Assembly: GCF_029168315.1 (NCBI RefSeq)
Contig: NZ_JARGYD010000002.1
Location: 1-64,000, forward strand
DNA length: 64,000 nucleotides
Source of the DNA: Psychromarinibacter halotolerans
GTDB taxonomy: Bacteria > Pseudomonadota > Alphaproteobacteria > Rhodobacterales > Rhodobacteraceae
Direction: 5' to 3'
Shown: positions 41,014 to 49,501 of the stretch, in pieces
Layout of the letters: the number at the start of each line of letters is the position of its first letter
Position numbering within the stretch: the stretch's first letter is position 1
Made by a program: the position numbers and the translations under genes
The notes under the pieces: generated by a model
What the model saw: the letters and a program-made list of their open reading frames with translations, nothing else
Told to the model about the DNA's origin: nothing
Databases searched by the model: none

Positions 41014-41047
41014 GCTACGGACGACGTACCAATAGGGAGACCTTCAT

Positions 41048-42403
41048 ATGCATTTCGGACATTCTAAACGGGCGCGTTATATGCTCGGCGGGGCGATGGC
41101 CCTTGCGCTGACCGCGACCGCGGGACTTGCCGACATCCGGTTCTGGACCACCGAGGAACAGCCCGAACGCCTTGCCCTTCAACAGGAAATGGCCACCGCC
41201 TTCGAGGAAGAGACCGGCATCGCGGTCGAGGTCATTCCAGTGACGGAAAGCGACCTTGGCACCCGCACGACAGCCGCCTTCGCCGCAGGCGATCTGCCCG
41301 ACGTGATCTATCACACGCTGCAGTACGCCCTGCCGTGGTACGAAGCCGGCATTCTTGATTCCGACGCCGCGACCGAGGTGATCGAGGCGCTGGGCGAAGA
41401 CACCTTCGCCCCCGGTGCGCTGGGCATGGCCTCGGTGGACGAAGGCTGGGCCAGCGTTCCCGTGGACGGCTGGACGCAGATGATCATCTACCGCAAGGAC
41501 CTGTTCGACGAGGCCGGTCTGGAAGCGCCCAGCACCTATGCCAACGTGCTTGCGGCGGTCGAAGCTCTGCACAACCCGCCCGAGATGTTCGGCTTCGTAG
41601 CGGCGACCAAGGTGGACGAGAACTTCATGAGCCAGGTGCTGGAGCACGTCTTCCTCGCCAACGGCGCCACGCCGGTCGGCCCGGACGGGTTCGCCGGCTT
41701 CGACGAAGCGAAGACCACCGAGGTTCTGGAATTCTACAAGGCCATCGCCGAAGCCTCGCCCCCGGGCGAGCTGTACTGGGACCAGTCGCGCACGCTCTAC
41801 TTCGCCGGGCAGGCCGCGATGATCATCTGGTCGCCGTTCATCCTCGATGAACTCGCCGGTCTGCGCGACAGCGCGCCGCCGACCATCACCGACGACCCGA
41901 CCTCGCCCGAACTGGCGTCGAAAACCGGCATCGTGACCAACTTCGCCGGCCCGTCGAACCCGGACGGCGCGGCTTGGGCCGACATCCGCTATTTCGGCAT
42001 CACGGTGGACGCCAACATCGACGAGGCGATGCAGTTCGTCGAGTACTCGATGGGCGACGGCTATACCTCGACTCTGTCGATCGCGCCCGAGGGCAAATTC
42101 CCGGTCCGCAACGGCACCGCCGAGAACCCGACCGAGTTCATCGACGCGTGGGCCACGCTGCCGATGGGTGTCGACCGCAAGGCGCCGATGGGTGACGTCT
42201 ATGCGCAAGAGATGATCGACGAGGTCGTCGGCGGCCTCGACGTGGCGCAACGCTGGGGCGTCGAAGAAGGACAGCTGGCGCTGGCCTCGAAGATCATCAA
42301 CTCGGGCGCGATCAACCGCGTCGTGCGTCAGTACATCGACGGCGAGATCGACGCTGCGGCGGCGGTCGAGGCGATGAACGCGGAACTGTCCGCCATCGAA
42401 TAA
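41048..42403 (+). CDS. Sugar/solute ABC binding protein (AglE-like)
   Basis: A 451-residue family-1 extracellular solute-binding protein with a signal peptide ending near residue 27 (GLADIRF). The segment VDGWTQMIIYRKDLFDEAGL at about residues 138-157 is typical of sugar-binding members. Its gene order with two permeases, a hydrolase and an ATPase matches the rhizobial aglEFGAK alpha-glucoside operon. The ligand may be an alpha-glucoside or a glucosyl osmolyte. A GGGAGA site precedes the start. Confidence 0.92.
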   Translation: MHFGHSKRARYMLGGAMALALTATAGLADIRFWTTEEQPERLALQQEMATAFEEETGIAVEVIPVTESDLGTRTTAAFAAGDLPDVIYHTLQYALPWYEAGILDSDAATEVIEALGEDTFAPGALGMASVDEGWASVPVDGWTQMIIYRKDLFDEAGLEAPSTYANVLAAVEALHNPPEMFGFVAATKVDENFMSQVLEHVFLANGATPVGPDGFAGFDEAKTTEVLEFYKAIAEASPPGELYWDQSRTLYFAGQAAMIIWSPFILDELAGLRDSAPPTITDDPTSPELASKTGIVTNFAGPSNPDGAAWADIRYFGITVDANIDEAMQFVEYSMGDGYTSTLSIAPEGKFPVRNGTAENPTEFIDAWATLPMGVDRKAPMGDVYAQEMIDEVVGGLDVAQRWGVEEGQLALASKIINSGAINRVVRQYIDGEIDAAAAVEAMNAELSAIE

Positions 42404-42423
42404 CAGGTCGCAAGACCCGCACG

Positions 42424-42448
42424 CCCCTTCCCCCGACGGGGGGAGGGG
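42424..42448 (+). other. Intercistronic hairpin after binding-protein gene
   Basis: An 11-bp stem CCCCTTCCCCC / GGGGGGAGGGG (one G-T wobble) with a 3-base loop. As with malE-malF spacers, it could protect the upstream message and raise binding-protein yield over the permeases. Confidence 0.6.
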
Positions 42449-42487
42449 CAGACAAGGGGGCATTCCCCGACAGACCGGACAGGACGC

Positions 42488-43735
42488 ATGACCACAGCCA
42501 CCCCCCCAACGGGCCGCGGCCCCCTTGCCCGCCGAGAGGCACGGCTGGCCTGGGGCCTGCTGCTGCCCACGATTATATCGGTGTCGCTGGTGGTGATCCT
42601 GCCGCTGCTGTCGATCTTCTGGATCAGCTTCAAACCCATCGGCCTTGCCGACCTGCGCCCGCCCGCACCCGTGGTGCGTGAATCGCTGCGCGGCCGGCCC
42701 GAGGCACCGGGGGACGACGGCGAACTTCAATACCGCCTGCGCAACTCGTCACAGGACAAGCCGATCCTCGGCGTCACCCTGTCCGACACCCTGCCAGACG
42801 GGCTGACCATCACGGGCGACATCGACCCGCGCTGCAGCCTCGACGGTCGCGACCTGTTCTGCGACTTCGGCGACCTCGAAGGCGGCCAGCGCGAAACCAT
42901 CGAGATCCCGGTCACCGTCGAGGCGGCCTATCTCGACAGCGGCGCCGACGTCGAAGACACGGCCCCCGGCATCACCGGGCGCGCCGACAACATCCTGACA
43001 AACGCGGAATTCACGCTGGACAACTTCTCGCGCATCTTCAGCGGCGACGAGTTCATCACCGTGCTCTGGGCCACCATTTTCTATACCGTCTTCGGCACCG
43101 TGGGCGCGCTGGTGGTCGGGCTGTTCGCCGCCATGCTGCTGAACAAAGAGTTCCGCGGCCAAGGCATCCTGCGCGGCCTGTACCTGTTTCCCTACGTGGC
43201 GCCGGTCATCGCGGTCGCCTTCACCTGGGTGACGCTGTTCGACCCGTTCTCGGGATCTGCGAACGCGCTGCTGGTTCAGATGGGCGTGGTCGACAGCCCG
43301 ATCAACTTCTTCGGACAGCGCCCGCTGGCCCTGATCATGGTCACCGTGTTCGAGATCTGGCGCTACTTCCCGCTGTCGTTCCTGTTCATCCTCGCCCGGA
43401 TGCAGTCGATCGATACGGATATGTACGAGGCCGCCGACATGGACGGCGCCTCGCCGTTCCAGCAGTTCTGGTACCTGTCGCTGCCGCAGCTTCTGGGCAT
43501 CCTGTCGGTACTGTTCCTGCTGCGCTTCATCTGGACCTTCAACAAGTTCGACGACATCTTCCTGCTGACCGGGGGCAACGCCGGAACCCGCACCCTGACG
43601 GTGAATGTCTACGAACAGGCCTTCGCGGTCTCGAACATCGGCGCGGGCGCCGCCGTCGCGGTGGTGATCTTCTGCGTGTTGCTGGTGTTCTCGATCTTCT
43701 TCCTGAAATACGTCAGCCGCGAAGAGGGCCTGTAA
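42488..43735 (+). CDS. Sugar ABC permease with periplasmic insert (MalF-like)
   Basis: A 415-residue permease of the MalF/AglF group. After the first transmembrane helix (about residues 20-45) comes an unusual periplasmic insert at about residues 55-170. It contains a beta-rich segment resembling DUF11-type repeats (LQYRLRNSS..., VTLSDTLPDGLTITGDI, GGQRETIEIPVTVEA). The normal core follows, with six or so helices and the EAA loop MYEAADMDGASPFQQFWYLSLPQ near 325. The insert may contact the binding protein, as the P2 loop of MalF does. Usual family length is near 300. Confidence 0.9.
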   Translation: MTTATPPTGRGPLARREARLAWGLLLPTIISVSLVVILPLLSIFWISFKPIGLADLRPPAPVVRESLRGRPEAPGDDGELQYRLRNSSQDKPILGVTLSDTLPDGLTITGDIDPRCSLDGRDLFCDFGDLEGGQRETIEIPVTVEAAYLDSGADVEDTAPGITGRADNILTNAEFTLDNFSRIFSGDEFITVLWATIFYTVFGTVGALVVGLFAAMLLNKEFRGQGILRGLYLFPYVAPVIAVAFTWVTLFDPFSGSANALLVQMGVVDSPINFFGQRPLALIMVTVFEIWRYFPLSFLFILARMQSIDTDMYEAADMDGASPFQQFWYLSLPQLLGILSVLFLLRFIWTFNKFDDIFLLTGGNAGTRTLTVNVYEQAFAVSNIGAGAAVAVVIFCVLLVFSIFFLKYVSREEGL

Positions 43736-43758
43736 TGACCATGCAAACCGCGCGCCCG

Positions 43759-43821
43759 CTTCTTCTCTTTGCAAATACCTCGGGGGAGTCACGCGTCAGC
43801 GTGACGGGGGCAGAGCCCCCC
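43759..43821 (+). repeat. Dispersed intergenic repeat, copy B
   Basis: Starts CTTCTTCTCTTTGCAAATAC, then CTCGGGGGAG, the GTCACGC/GCGTGAC hairpin and GGGGGCAGAGCCCCC. Nearly identical to copy A at 12351. It sits between two permease genes of one operon, where a full terminator would be harmful. Confidence 0.85.
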
Positions 43822-43850
43822 CTGCACCCCGCCATGCCGGGGGCCGACCG

Positions 43851-45068
43851 ATGAGCGCGCTGCGGCACGGCTGGCTGACCGGTCTCGTCATCGGCCTTCT
43901 CTGGCTGTTCATTCTCGCCTCGGCCTTCGCCGTGGCCGTGGCCTTCGGCGCGGGGGCAGAGATCCGGCCCGCGCTGCTGTTCATCGCGGTGCTTGGGGTG
44001 GTGACGGGGCTGGGTTGCGTGATGCTCGGCGACCGCCCCTTGGTGGTTCAGATCGCGACGACCGTGCTGTTCGGCCTTCTGGCGGCCGTTGGCCTTGGCC
44101 CGATCATAAGTACCGGCGATACGTCCCCCGCGCTGCTGATCGCGACCAACGCCGTGCTGGGCTTCGCTTTCGGCTGGTCGATGACGCGCATCCTCGGCGC
44201 CATGCCCGCCGGCGCGCTGAACCGGCACATATTCGAGGCGGCCGTGATCCGGTTCCTGACCGGCACCGGCTATATCCTTTTCACCGCGCTCGTCGCCATC
44301 CCGTTCTACGTGATGGTCATGACCAGCCTGAAGAACCAGCAGCAACTGGTGCAGAACCCGCTCGACTTCTCGCTGGACCTGTCGAAGGGCTTGGACCTGT
44401 TTTCAAGCTATGTCGAGCTGTTCAGCCAGTTCAACTTCGGCAGCTACCTGTGGACTTCGTTCTACGTGTCCTGCCTGACCGTGGCGATCACGCTGCTGTT
44501 CTCGGTTCCCGGCGCCTACGCGGTGGCGCGGCTGCGCTTCGCCGGGCGGACGGCCTTCTCGCGGTCGATCCTGCTGATCTACATGGTGCCGATGATCGTG
44601 CTGGCCCTGCCGATCTACATCGTGTTCTCGATGACCGGCCTACGGAACACCATCTTCGGTATCGTCATCATCTACCCGGTCACGACCATCCCCGTGGCGC
44701 TGTACATGCTGCAGGGCTATTTCCGCGGCCTGCCCGCCGAGGTCGAGGAAGCCGGGCTGATGGATGGGCTGACCCGGCTGAAGGTGATCTGGAAGATCAC
44801 CCTGCCCTTGTCGTTGCCTGCGCTGGCCTCGGTGTCGCTTTACGTGTTCATGATCGCGTGGAACGAGTTCCTGCTGGCCTTCATGCTGCTGGACGATCCG
44901 TCCAAGTTCACCCTGACCCGCGGCGTCGCGATGCTGAACTCGTCCGAGATCCCGCGCCAGCACCTGATGGCGGGCGCGGTGATCGCGACGGTGCCAATCA
45001 TGGTGCTTTTCCTCGGGCTTGAGAAGTTCATGACCAAGGGCCTGACAGCGGGGAGTGTCAAAGGATGA
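43851..45068 (+). CDS. Sugar ABC permease with N-terminal membrane extension (MalG-like)
   Basis: A 405-residue permease of the MalG/AglG group. The core from about residue 135 is standard: TM segments, then the EAA loop EVEEAGLMDGLTRLKVIWKITLPLSLPAL near 300, and a C-terminal GLTAGSVKG end. The first 120 residues add three or four extra hydrophobic helices not present in MalG (usual length near 280-300). The extension's function is unknown. The gene follows repeat copy B and precedes a structured gap. Confidence 0.9.
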   Translation: MSALRHGWLTGLVIGLLWLFILASAFAVAVAFGAGAEIRPALLFIAVLGVVTGLGCVMLGDRPLVVQIATTVLFGLLAAVGLGPIISTGDTSPALLIATNAVLGFAFGWSMTRILGAMPAGALNRHIFEAAVIRFLTGTGYILFTALVAIPFYVMVMTSLKNQQQLVQNPLDFSLDLSKGLDLFSSYVELFSQFNFGSYLWTSFYVSCLTVAITLLFSVPGAYAVARLRFAGRTAFSRSILLIYMVPMIVLALPIYIVFSMTGLRNTIFGIVIIYPVTTIPVALYMLQGYFRGLPAEVEEAGLMDGLTRLKVIWKITLPLSLPALASVSLYVFMIAWNEFLLAFMLLDDPSKFTLTRGVAMLNSSEIPRQHLMAGAVIATVPIMVLFLGLEKFMTKGLTAGSVKG

Positions 45069-45092
45069 GCTGCCGTTCGTTCCCCACGATGA

Positions 45093-45157
45093 GGGCAGCG
45101 CCGTACCCGAGGGGTGGCGCACTAGCGCCGCCCCTGGGGGGCGGGTCGGCGCTGCCC
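45093..45157 (+). other. Nested hairpins between permease and hydrolase genes
   Basis: An 11-bp perfect outer stem GGGCAGCGCCG (45093-45103) with CGGCGCTGCCC (45147-45157) encloses an inner stem GGGGTGGCGC-ACTA-GCGCCGCCCC (45111-45134). Located in a 168-base gap within the operon, it may stabilise or process the message. Confidence 0.6.
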
Positions 45158-45236
45158 GGCGTCGCCGCCGGGCGGGACGTGGTTCATGGACCTGCGCCCG
45201 CCGGAAATGGCCTTTACGCTTTGGGAGCCGAAACAA

Positions 45237-46502
45237 ATGGCTGATGCCACCACCTGCGACCGCGAGGCGCGCGCGATCCTCGCGAAGAACGACCGTGGCG
45301 GCTATACCGTGCCGACGGCAAACCTGTACCCGTACCAGTGGAACTGGGACAGCGTGTTCGCCGCCATCGGCTTTGCCGAGCATGACATGGACCGCGCGTG
45401 GACCGAGATCGAGACGCTGTTCCGGGGCCAGTGGTCCAACGGGATGGTGCCCCATATCCTGTTCCATCAGGTCGACCCCGGCTACTTCCCCGGCCCTGAT
45501 GTCTGGCGCGGCGTCGGCCCGATCCCGTCGTCAGGCATCTCGCAGCCGCCCATCGCAGGCACCTTCGTGCGCTGGCTGCTAGACCGGAACCCTGGCGCCC
45601 AGCCGCGCGCCCGCGCCCTGTTCAAACCACTGATGGACTGGCACCGCTGGTTCATGACGTGGCGCAACGAGGGCGGCGCCATCGTCGTCACCCACCCGTG
45701 GGAAACCGGGCGCGACAATTGCCCCGACTGGGATGGCCCGTTCGCCGCGATCGAACCCGAGGGCGTCGAGCAATACTATCGCCGCGACACGACGCATGTC
45801 GTCGAAGAGGAACGCCCGCGTCGCTACGACTATGACCGTTACCTGTACCTTGTGAAGCTGGGCGCCGAGTGCGGCTGGGACGAGGCGCAGCTGAAGGACA
45901 CCACGCCGTTCCGCGTCGCCGACCCCACGATGACCTTCACCCTGCTGCGGTCCACTCGCGACCTGAAGGCGATGGCCGAACGGTTCAAAGAGCCGGTGGA
46001 CGAGATCGACCGCTGGATCGCCGAGATGGAGGACGGCTCGGAACGGCTGTGGAACGCCGAGGCCGGGACGTACGACTGCTATGACATCCGCGCCGGCAAG
46101 CACACCGGCGTCGTGTCCAACGCCTCGTTCCTGTCGTGGTATGCCGGCGTCGGCGGCGACCGGATGCTGGAGCAGTTCGACCGCATCGCGGGCCTGACGA
46201 AATACTATGTCCCGTCCACCGACCCGGCGCATCCGGCCTACGAGCCCAAGCGGTACTGGCGCGGGCCGGTCTGGGCGATGATGAACATGCTGGTCGCCAC
46301 CGGCTTGGGCGAGGCCGGCCATGTCGACCGTGCAAAGGCGCTGACGGACAACACCCGCGCGCTGATCTCGAAGAACGGCTTCGCCGAGTATTTCGACCCG
46401 ACGAACGGCGCCCCCGCAGGCGGGCGCGACTTTACCTGGACCGCCGCCGTCTGGCTGGCTTGGGCCTCTCCCAACACGGGGAAAACACCATGGGCAGCAT
46501 AA
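45237..46502 (+). CDS. GH63-type glycoside hydrolase
   Basis: A 421-residue (alpha/alpha)6-barrel hydrolase of the GH63/mannosylglycerate-hydrolase type. Landmarks are NLYPYQWNWDSVF near residue 28, HPWETGRDNCPDWD near 153 (likely acid residue), YWRGPVWAMMNML near 340, and FAEYFDPTNGAPAGGRDFTWTAA near 382 (likely base). Related enzymes cleave mannosyl- or glucosylglycerate, both osmolytes; other glucosides are possible. No signal peptide, so it acts on imported substrate. An ATG at 45186 would add 17 residues; the chosen start has GGGAG 9 bases upstream. Its end overlaps the ATPase gene by 13 bases. Confidence 0.85.
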   Translation: MADATTCDREARAILAKNDRGGYTVPTANLYPYQWNWDSVFAAIGFAEHDMDRAWTEIETLFRGQWSNGMVPHILFHQVDPGYFPGPDVWRGVGPIPSSGISQPPIAGTFVRWLLDRNPGAQPRARALFKPLMDWHRWFMTWRNEGGAIVVTHPWETGRDNCPDWDGPFAAIEPEGVEQYYRRDTTHVVEEERPRRYDYDRYLYLVKLGAECGWDEAQLKDTTPFRVADPTMTFTLLRSTRDLKAMAERFKEPVDEIDRWIAEMEDGSERLWNAEAGTYDCYDIRAGKHTGVVSNASFLSWYAGVGGDRMLEQFDRIAGLTKYYVPSTDPAHPAYEPKRYWRGPVWAMMNMLVATGLGEAGHVDRAKALTDNTRALISKNGFAEYFDPTNGAPAGGRDFTWTAAVWLAWASPNTGKTPWAA

Positions 46503-47542
46503 GCCTTCAATCCGTCGAAAAATGGTTCGGCGACCTTCAGGTCATCAAGGGCATCGACCTGGACATCCACGACGGCGAGTTCATCGTCTTCGTCGGCCCC
46601 TCGGGCTGCGGCAAGTCCACCCTGCTGCGGATGATCGGCGGTCTGGAAGAAACGTCGCGCGGGAAACTGCTGCTGGACGGCAAGGACGTCACCGACCAGC
46701 CGCCGCACCAGCGCGGCCTGTCGATGGTGTTCCAAAGCTATGCGCTGTACCCGCACATGTCGGTCCGCGACAACATGGGCTTCTCGTTGAAGACTGCCGG
46801 CGCGCCGAAGTCCGAGATCGACGACAAGGTGAACAACGCCGCCGCGATCCTGAAGCTGGAACCCTACCTTGACCGCAGACCCAAGGCCCTGTCCGGCGGC
46901 CAGCGACAGCGCGTCGCCATCGGCCGGTCGATCGTGCGCGACCCGACCGCGTTCCTGTTCGACGAACCTTTGTCGAACCTCGACGCCGCCCTGCGGGTCG
47001 AGATGCGGTACGAGATCGCCAAGCTGCACCGGGCGCTGAAGGCGACAATGATCTACGTCACCCACGATCAGGTCGAGGCGATGACCCTCGCCGACCGGAT
47101 CGTTGTGCTGGAATTCGGCACCATCGCGCAGGTGGGGACTCCGAAAGAGCTGTACGAACGTCCCGCGAACCTGTTCGTGGCGCAGTTCATCGGCTCTCCG
47201 GCGATGAACATCGTGCCCTGCACCACGTCGGACGGCCGCTATGGCTTGGAAGGCGGGCGTGGCGGGGTCTACACCGGCGATCACGGCGCTGTTCAGCTTG
47301 GCATCCGCCCCGAACACATCGACATCGGCGCCCCCGGCGAAGGACAGGTCGATGCGCGCGTCGACGTCTTGGAATACCTTGGCGCCGACAGCTACGTGAT
47401 CGTCGATGCCGGCCCTCTTGGCCAGATGACGATCCGCAGCCACGGCGAGCAAGAAGCAGAGCCGGGTCAGGAGATCGGCCTGAAATTCCGCGAGGATCGT
47501 CTGCACTTCTTCGACGACAAGGGGCTGGCGGTCCGGCGCTGA
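46490..47542 (+). CDS. Sugar ABC ATPase (AglK/UgpC-like)
   Basis: A 350-residue MalK-type ATPase. Walker A is GPSGCGKST near residues 37-45, the signature LSGGQRQRVAIGRSI is near 134, Walker B is AFLFDEPLSNLDA, and the switch is THDQ. A C-terminal TOBE/OB regulatory domain follows from about residue 235 (GIRPEHIDIG). It energises the binding protein and two permeases encoded upstream and starts inside the hydrolase gene. Confidence 0.93.
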   Translation: MGSISLQSVEKWFGDLQVIKGIDLDIHDGEFIVFVGPSGCGKSTLLRMIGGLEETSRGKLLLDGKDVTDQPPHQRGLSMVFQSYALYPHMSVRDNMGFSLKTAGAPKSEIDDKVNNAAAILKLEPYLDRRPKALSGGQRQRVAIGRSIVRDPTAFLFDEPLSNLDAALRVEMRYEIAKLHRALKATMIYVTHDQVEAMTLADRIVVLEFGTIAQVGTPKELYERPANLFVAQFIGSPAMNIVPCTTSDGRYGLEGGRGGVYTGDHGAVQLGIRPEHIDIGAPGEGQVDARVDVLEYLGADSYVIVDAGPLGQMTIRSHGEQEAEPGQEIGLKFREDRLHFFDDKGLAVRR

Positions 47543-47563
47543 CCGGCCCTATACCGGGCCCGT

Positions 47564-47998
47564 ATGAGAACCACCGCCGACCGCATCCGCCACTCGCTGC
47601 TTCTTGAAGTGTTCGCGCTGCTGATCGTGACCCCGCTGGGCGCGATCGCTTTCGGCGTGCCGGTGTTCGACTTCGGCATCGTCGCGCTTGTCTGCAGCAT
47701 GGTCGCGATGCTGTGGAACTATGTCTACAACCTGCTGTTCGACCGCGCGATGCTGCGCGCGACGGGCAGTAGCGTGAAGGCGATGCGCCACCGCATTCTG
47801 CACGCGGTGCTGTTCGAGGCCGGGCTGCTGGCCCTGCTGGTTCCCTTTATCGCATGGCACCTTGGCGTGACGATCTGGGTCGCGTTGATGATGGACATCG
47901 CCCTTGCGGGCTTCTTCCTAGTCTACACCTTCCTGTACAACATCGCCTACGACGCGGTGTTCCCGATCCCGAACGCGCCGGTGCCGCCGAAAGGCTGA
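47564..47998 (+). CDS. PACE-family efflux transporter
   Basis: A 144-residue protein with four transmembrane helices in two repeated BTP (bacterial transmembrane pair) domains, the pattern of PACE exporters such as AceI (chlorhexidine, diamines). The functionally essential glutamate is at position 15, in LLEVFALL, exactly as in AceI. Repeat marks include NYVYNLLFDRA and YTFLYNIAYD. Natural substrates of the family are probably short diamines such as putrescine. It lies 21 bases after the sugar ATPase gene, possibly independent of it. Confidence 0.9.
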   Translation: MRTTADRIRHSLLLEVFALLIVTPLGAIAFGVPVFDFGIVALVCSMVAMLWNYVYNLLFDRAMLRATGSSVKAMRHRILHAVLFEAGLLALLVPFIAWHLGVTIWVALMMDIALAGFFLVYTFLYNIAYDAVFPIPNAPVPPKG

Positions 47999-48117
47999 CC
48001 CGGCCGCCCAATCTCGCGCCGAAACCGGCGCCCCCACAACCTCGCGGCGAAAAGTTCTTTGCCCAACGCGAGTGTTGCGCCAGAATTAACCCGTCTTAGC
48101 AAGTGATGGAGAGAAGG

Positions 48118-49491
48118 ATGTCCGACAGCAGCCCCGCTTCGGGAGGCAAGGGAATGTCCCTGACTGTCAAAGTCATGATCGGCATGGTGGCAGGGCTTAT
48201 CGTCGGCATCGTATTCAACGCCATCGACTCGGACTTCATCAACACGCACATCGTCGGCGGCTTCTTCGCGATGGTCGGCACGATGTTCGTCAACGCCCTG
48301 AAGATGCTGGTGGTCCCGCTGGTGATCTTCTCGCTGATCTGCGGCGTGACCGGGATCGGCGACATCCGGGTGCTCGGGCGCGTCGGCGGCAAGTCCTTCG
48401 GCCTGTACCTTTTCACCACAGCGGTCGCGATCGCCATCGCGATCCTGATGGCGCTGATCGTGGCGCCGGGCGACGGGTTCGACATGACCGGCGTCGACAC
48501 CTCGGGCGTCACCGGACGCGAGGCGCCGACCGTCTGGCAGGTGTTCGCGGGCATCGTTCCGACCAACCCGATTGCCAGCTTCGCCAGCGGCGAGATGCTG
48601 CAGATCATCTTCTACGTGATCATCGTCGGGATCGCCGCGCTGATGCTGGGCGACCGGTCCAGACCTTTCATCGAAGCCTGCGAATACATGAACGAGCTGA
48701 TGATGAAGGTGGTGTCCATCGTGATGGCCTTCGCGCCCTACGGCGTGTTCTGCCTGATCGCCAAGACGTTTACCGAACAGGGGATCGAGCTGTTCGTGCC
48801 GGTGCTCGCCTATGTCGGGACGCTGACGGTGGCGCTGTTCTTCCACCTGTTCGTCACGCTGATGATCATGCTGAAGGTGCTGGCGGGCCTGAACCCGTTC
48901 ACCTTCATGACCAAGATCCGCCCGGCGCAGATCTTCGCCTTCTCGACCGCGTCGTCGAACGCGACGATCCCGGTCACCTTCCGCTGCGTGACGCAGCGGA
49001 TCGGGGCCGACAACTCGGTCGCGTCCTTCACCGTGCCGTTCGGCGCGACGATCAACATGGACGGCACCGCGATCATGCAGGGCGTGGCCACCGTGTTCCT
49101 TGCCAACGTCTACGGCATCGACCTTGGCGTCGGCGGCTACCTGACGGTGATTGCGATGGCGGTCCTTGCGTCCATCGGGACGGCCGGCGTGCCGGGCGTG
49201 GGGCTGGTGATGCTGACGATGGTGCTGGGACAGGTCGGCCTGCCGATCGAGGGCATCGCCCTGATCCTCGGTGTCGACCGGCTGATGGACATGATCCGCA
49301 CGGCGGTGAACATCACCGGCGACGCGGTGGTGTCGACCATCGTCGCGAAGTCCGAGGGCAAGCTGGACATGGCCGTGTTCCGCGACCCGGACGCCGGCGT
49401 GATCATCGACCACGAGCTGGACATCGACCCCGCCGCCGAGGCGCGGCTGGCCTCTGCGGCGCATCCCCCGCGGAACGCGCCGGCCGAGTGA
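48118..49491 (+). CDS. DAACS dicarboxylate/amino acid:cation symporter
   Basis: A 457-residue sodium- or proton-coupled symporter of the GltP/DctA family. Eight transmembrane helices and two re-entrant loops are indicated by AFSTASSNATIPVT near residue 287 (serine-rich HP1), the TM7 motif NMDGTAIMQG near 316, and GVPGVGLVM (HP2) near 358. Substrates in the family are glutamate, aspartate or C4-dicarboxylates. The start at 48118 has GGAG 6 bases upstream. Confidence 0.94.
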   Translation: MSDSSPASGGKGMSLTVKVMIGMVAGLIVGIVFNAIDSDFINTHIVGGFFAMVGTMFVNALKMLVVPLVIFSLICGVTGIGDIRVLGRVGGKSFGLYLFTTAVAIAIAILMALIVAPGDGFDMTGVDTSGVTGREAPTVWQVFAGIVPTNPIASFASGEMLQIIFYVIIVGIAALMLGDRSRPFIEACEYMNELMMKVVSIVMAFAPYGVFCLIAKTFTEQGIELFVPVLAYVGTLTVALFFHLFVTLMIMLKVLAGLNPFTFMTKIRPAQIFAFSTASSNATIPVTFRCVTQRIGADNSVASFTVPFGATINMDGTAIMQGVATVFLANVYGIDLGVGGYLTVIAMAVLASIGTAGVPGVGLVMLTMVLGQVGLPIEGIALILGVDRLMDMIRTAVNITGDAVVSTIVAKSEGKLDMAVFRDPDAGVIIDHELDIDPAAEARLASAAHPPRNAPAE

Positions 49492-49501
49492 CCCGGCAAC
49501 C

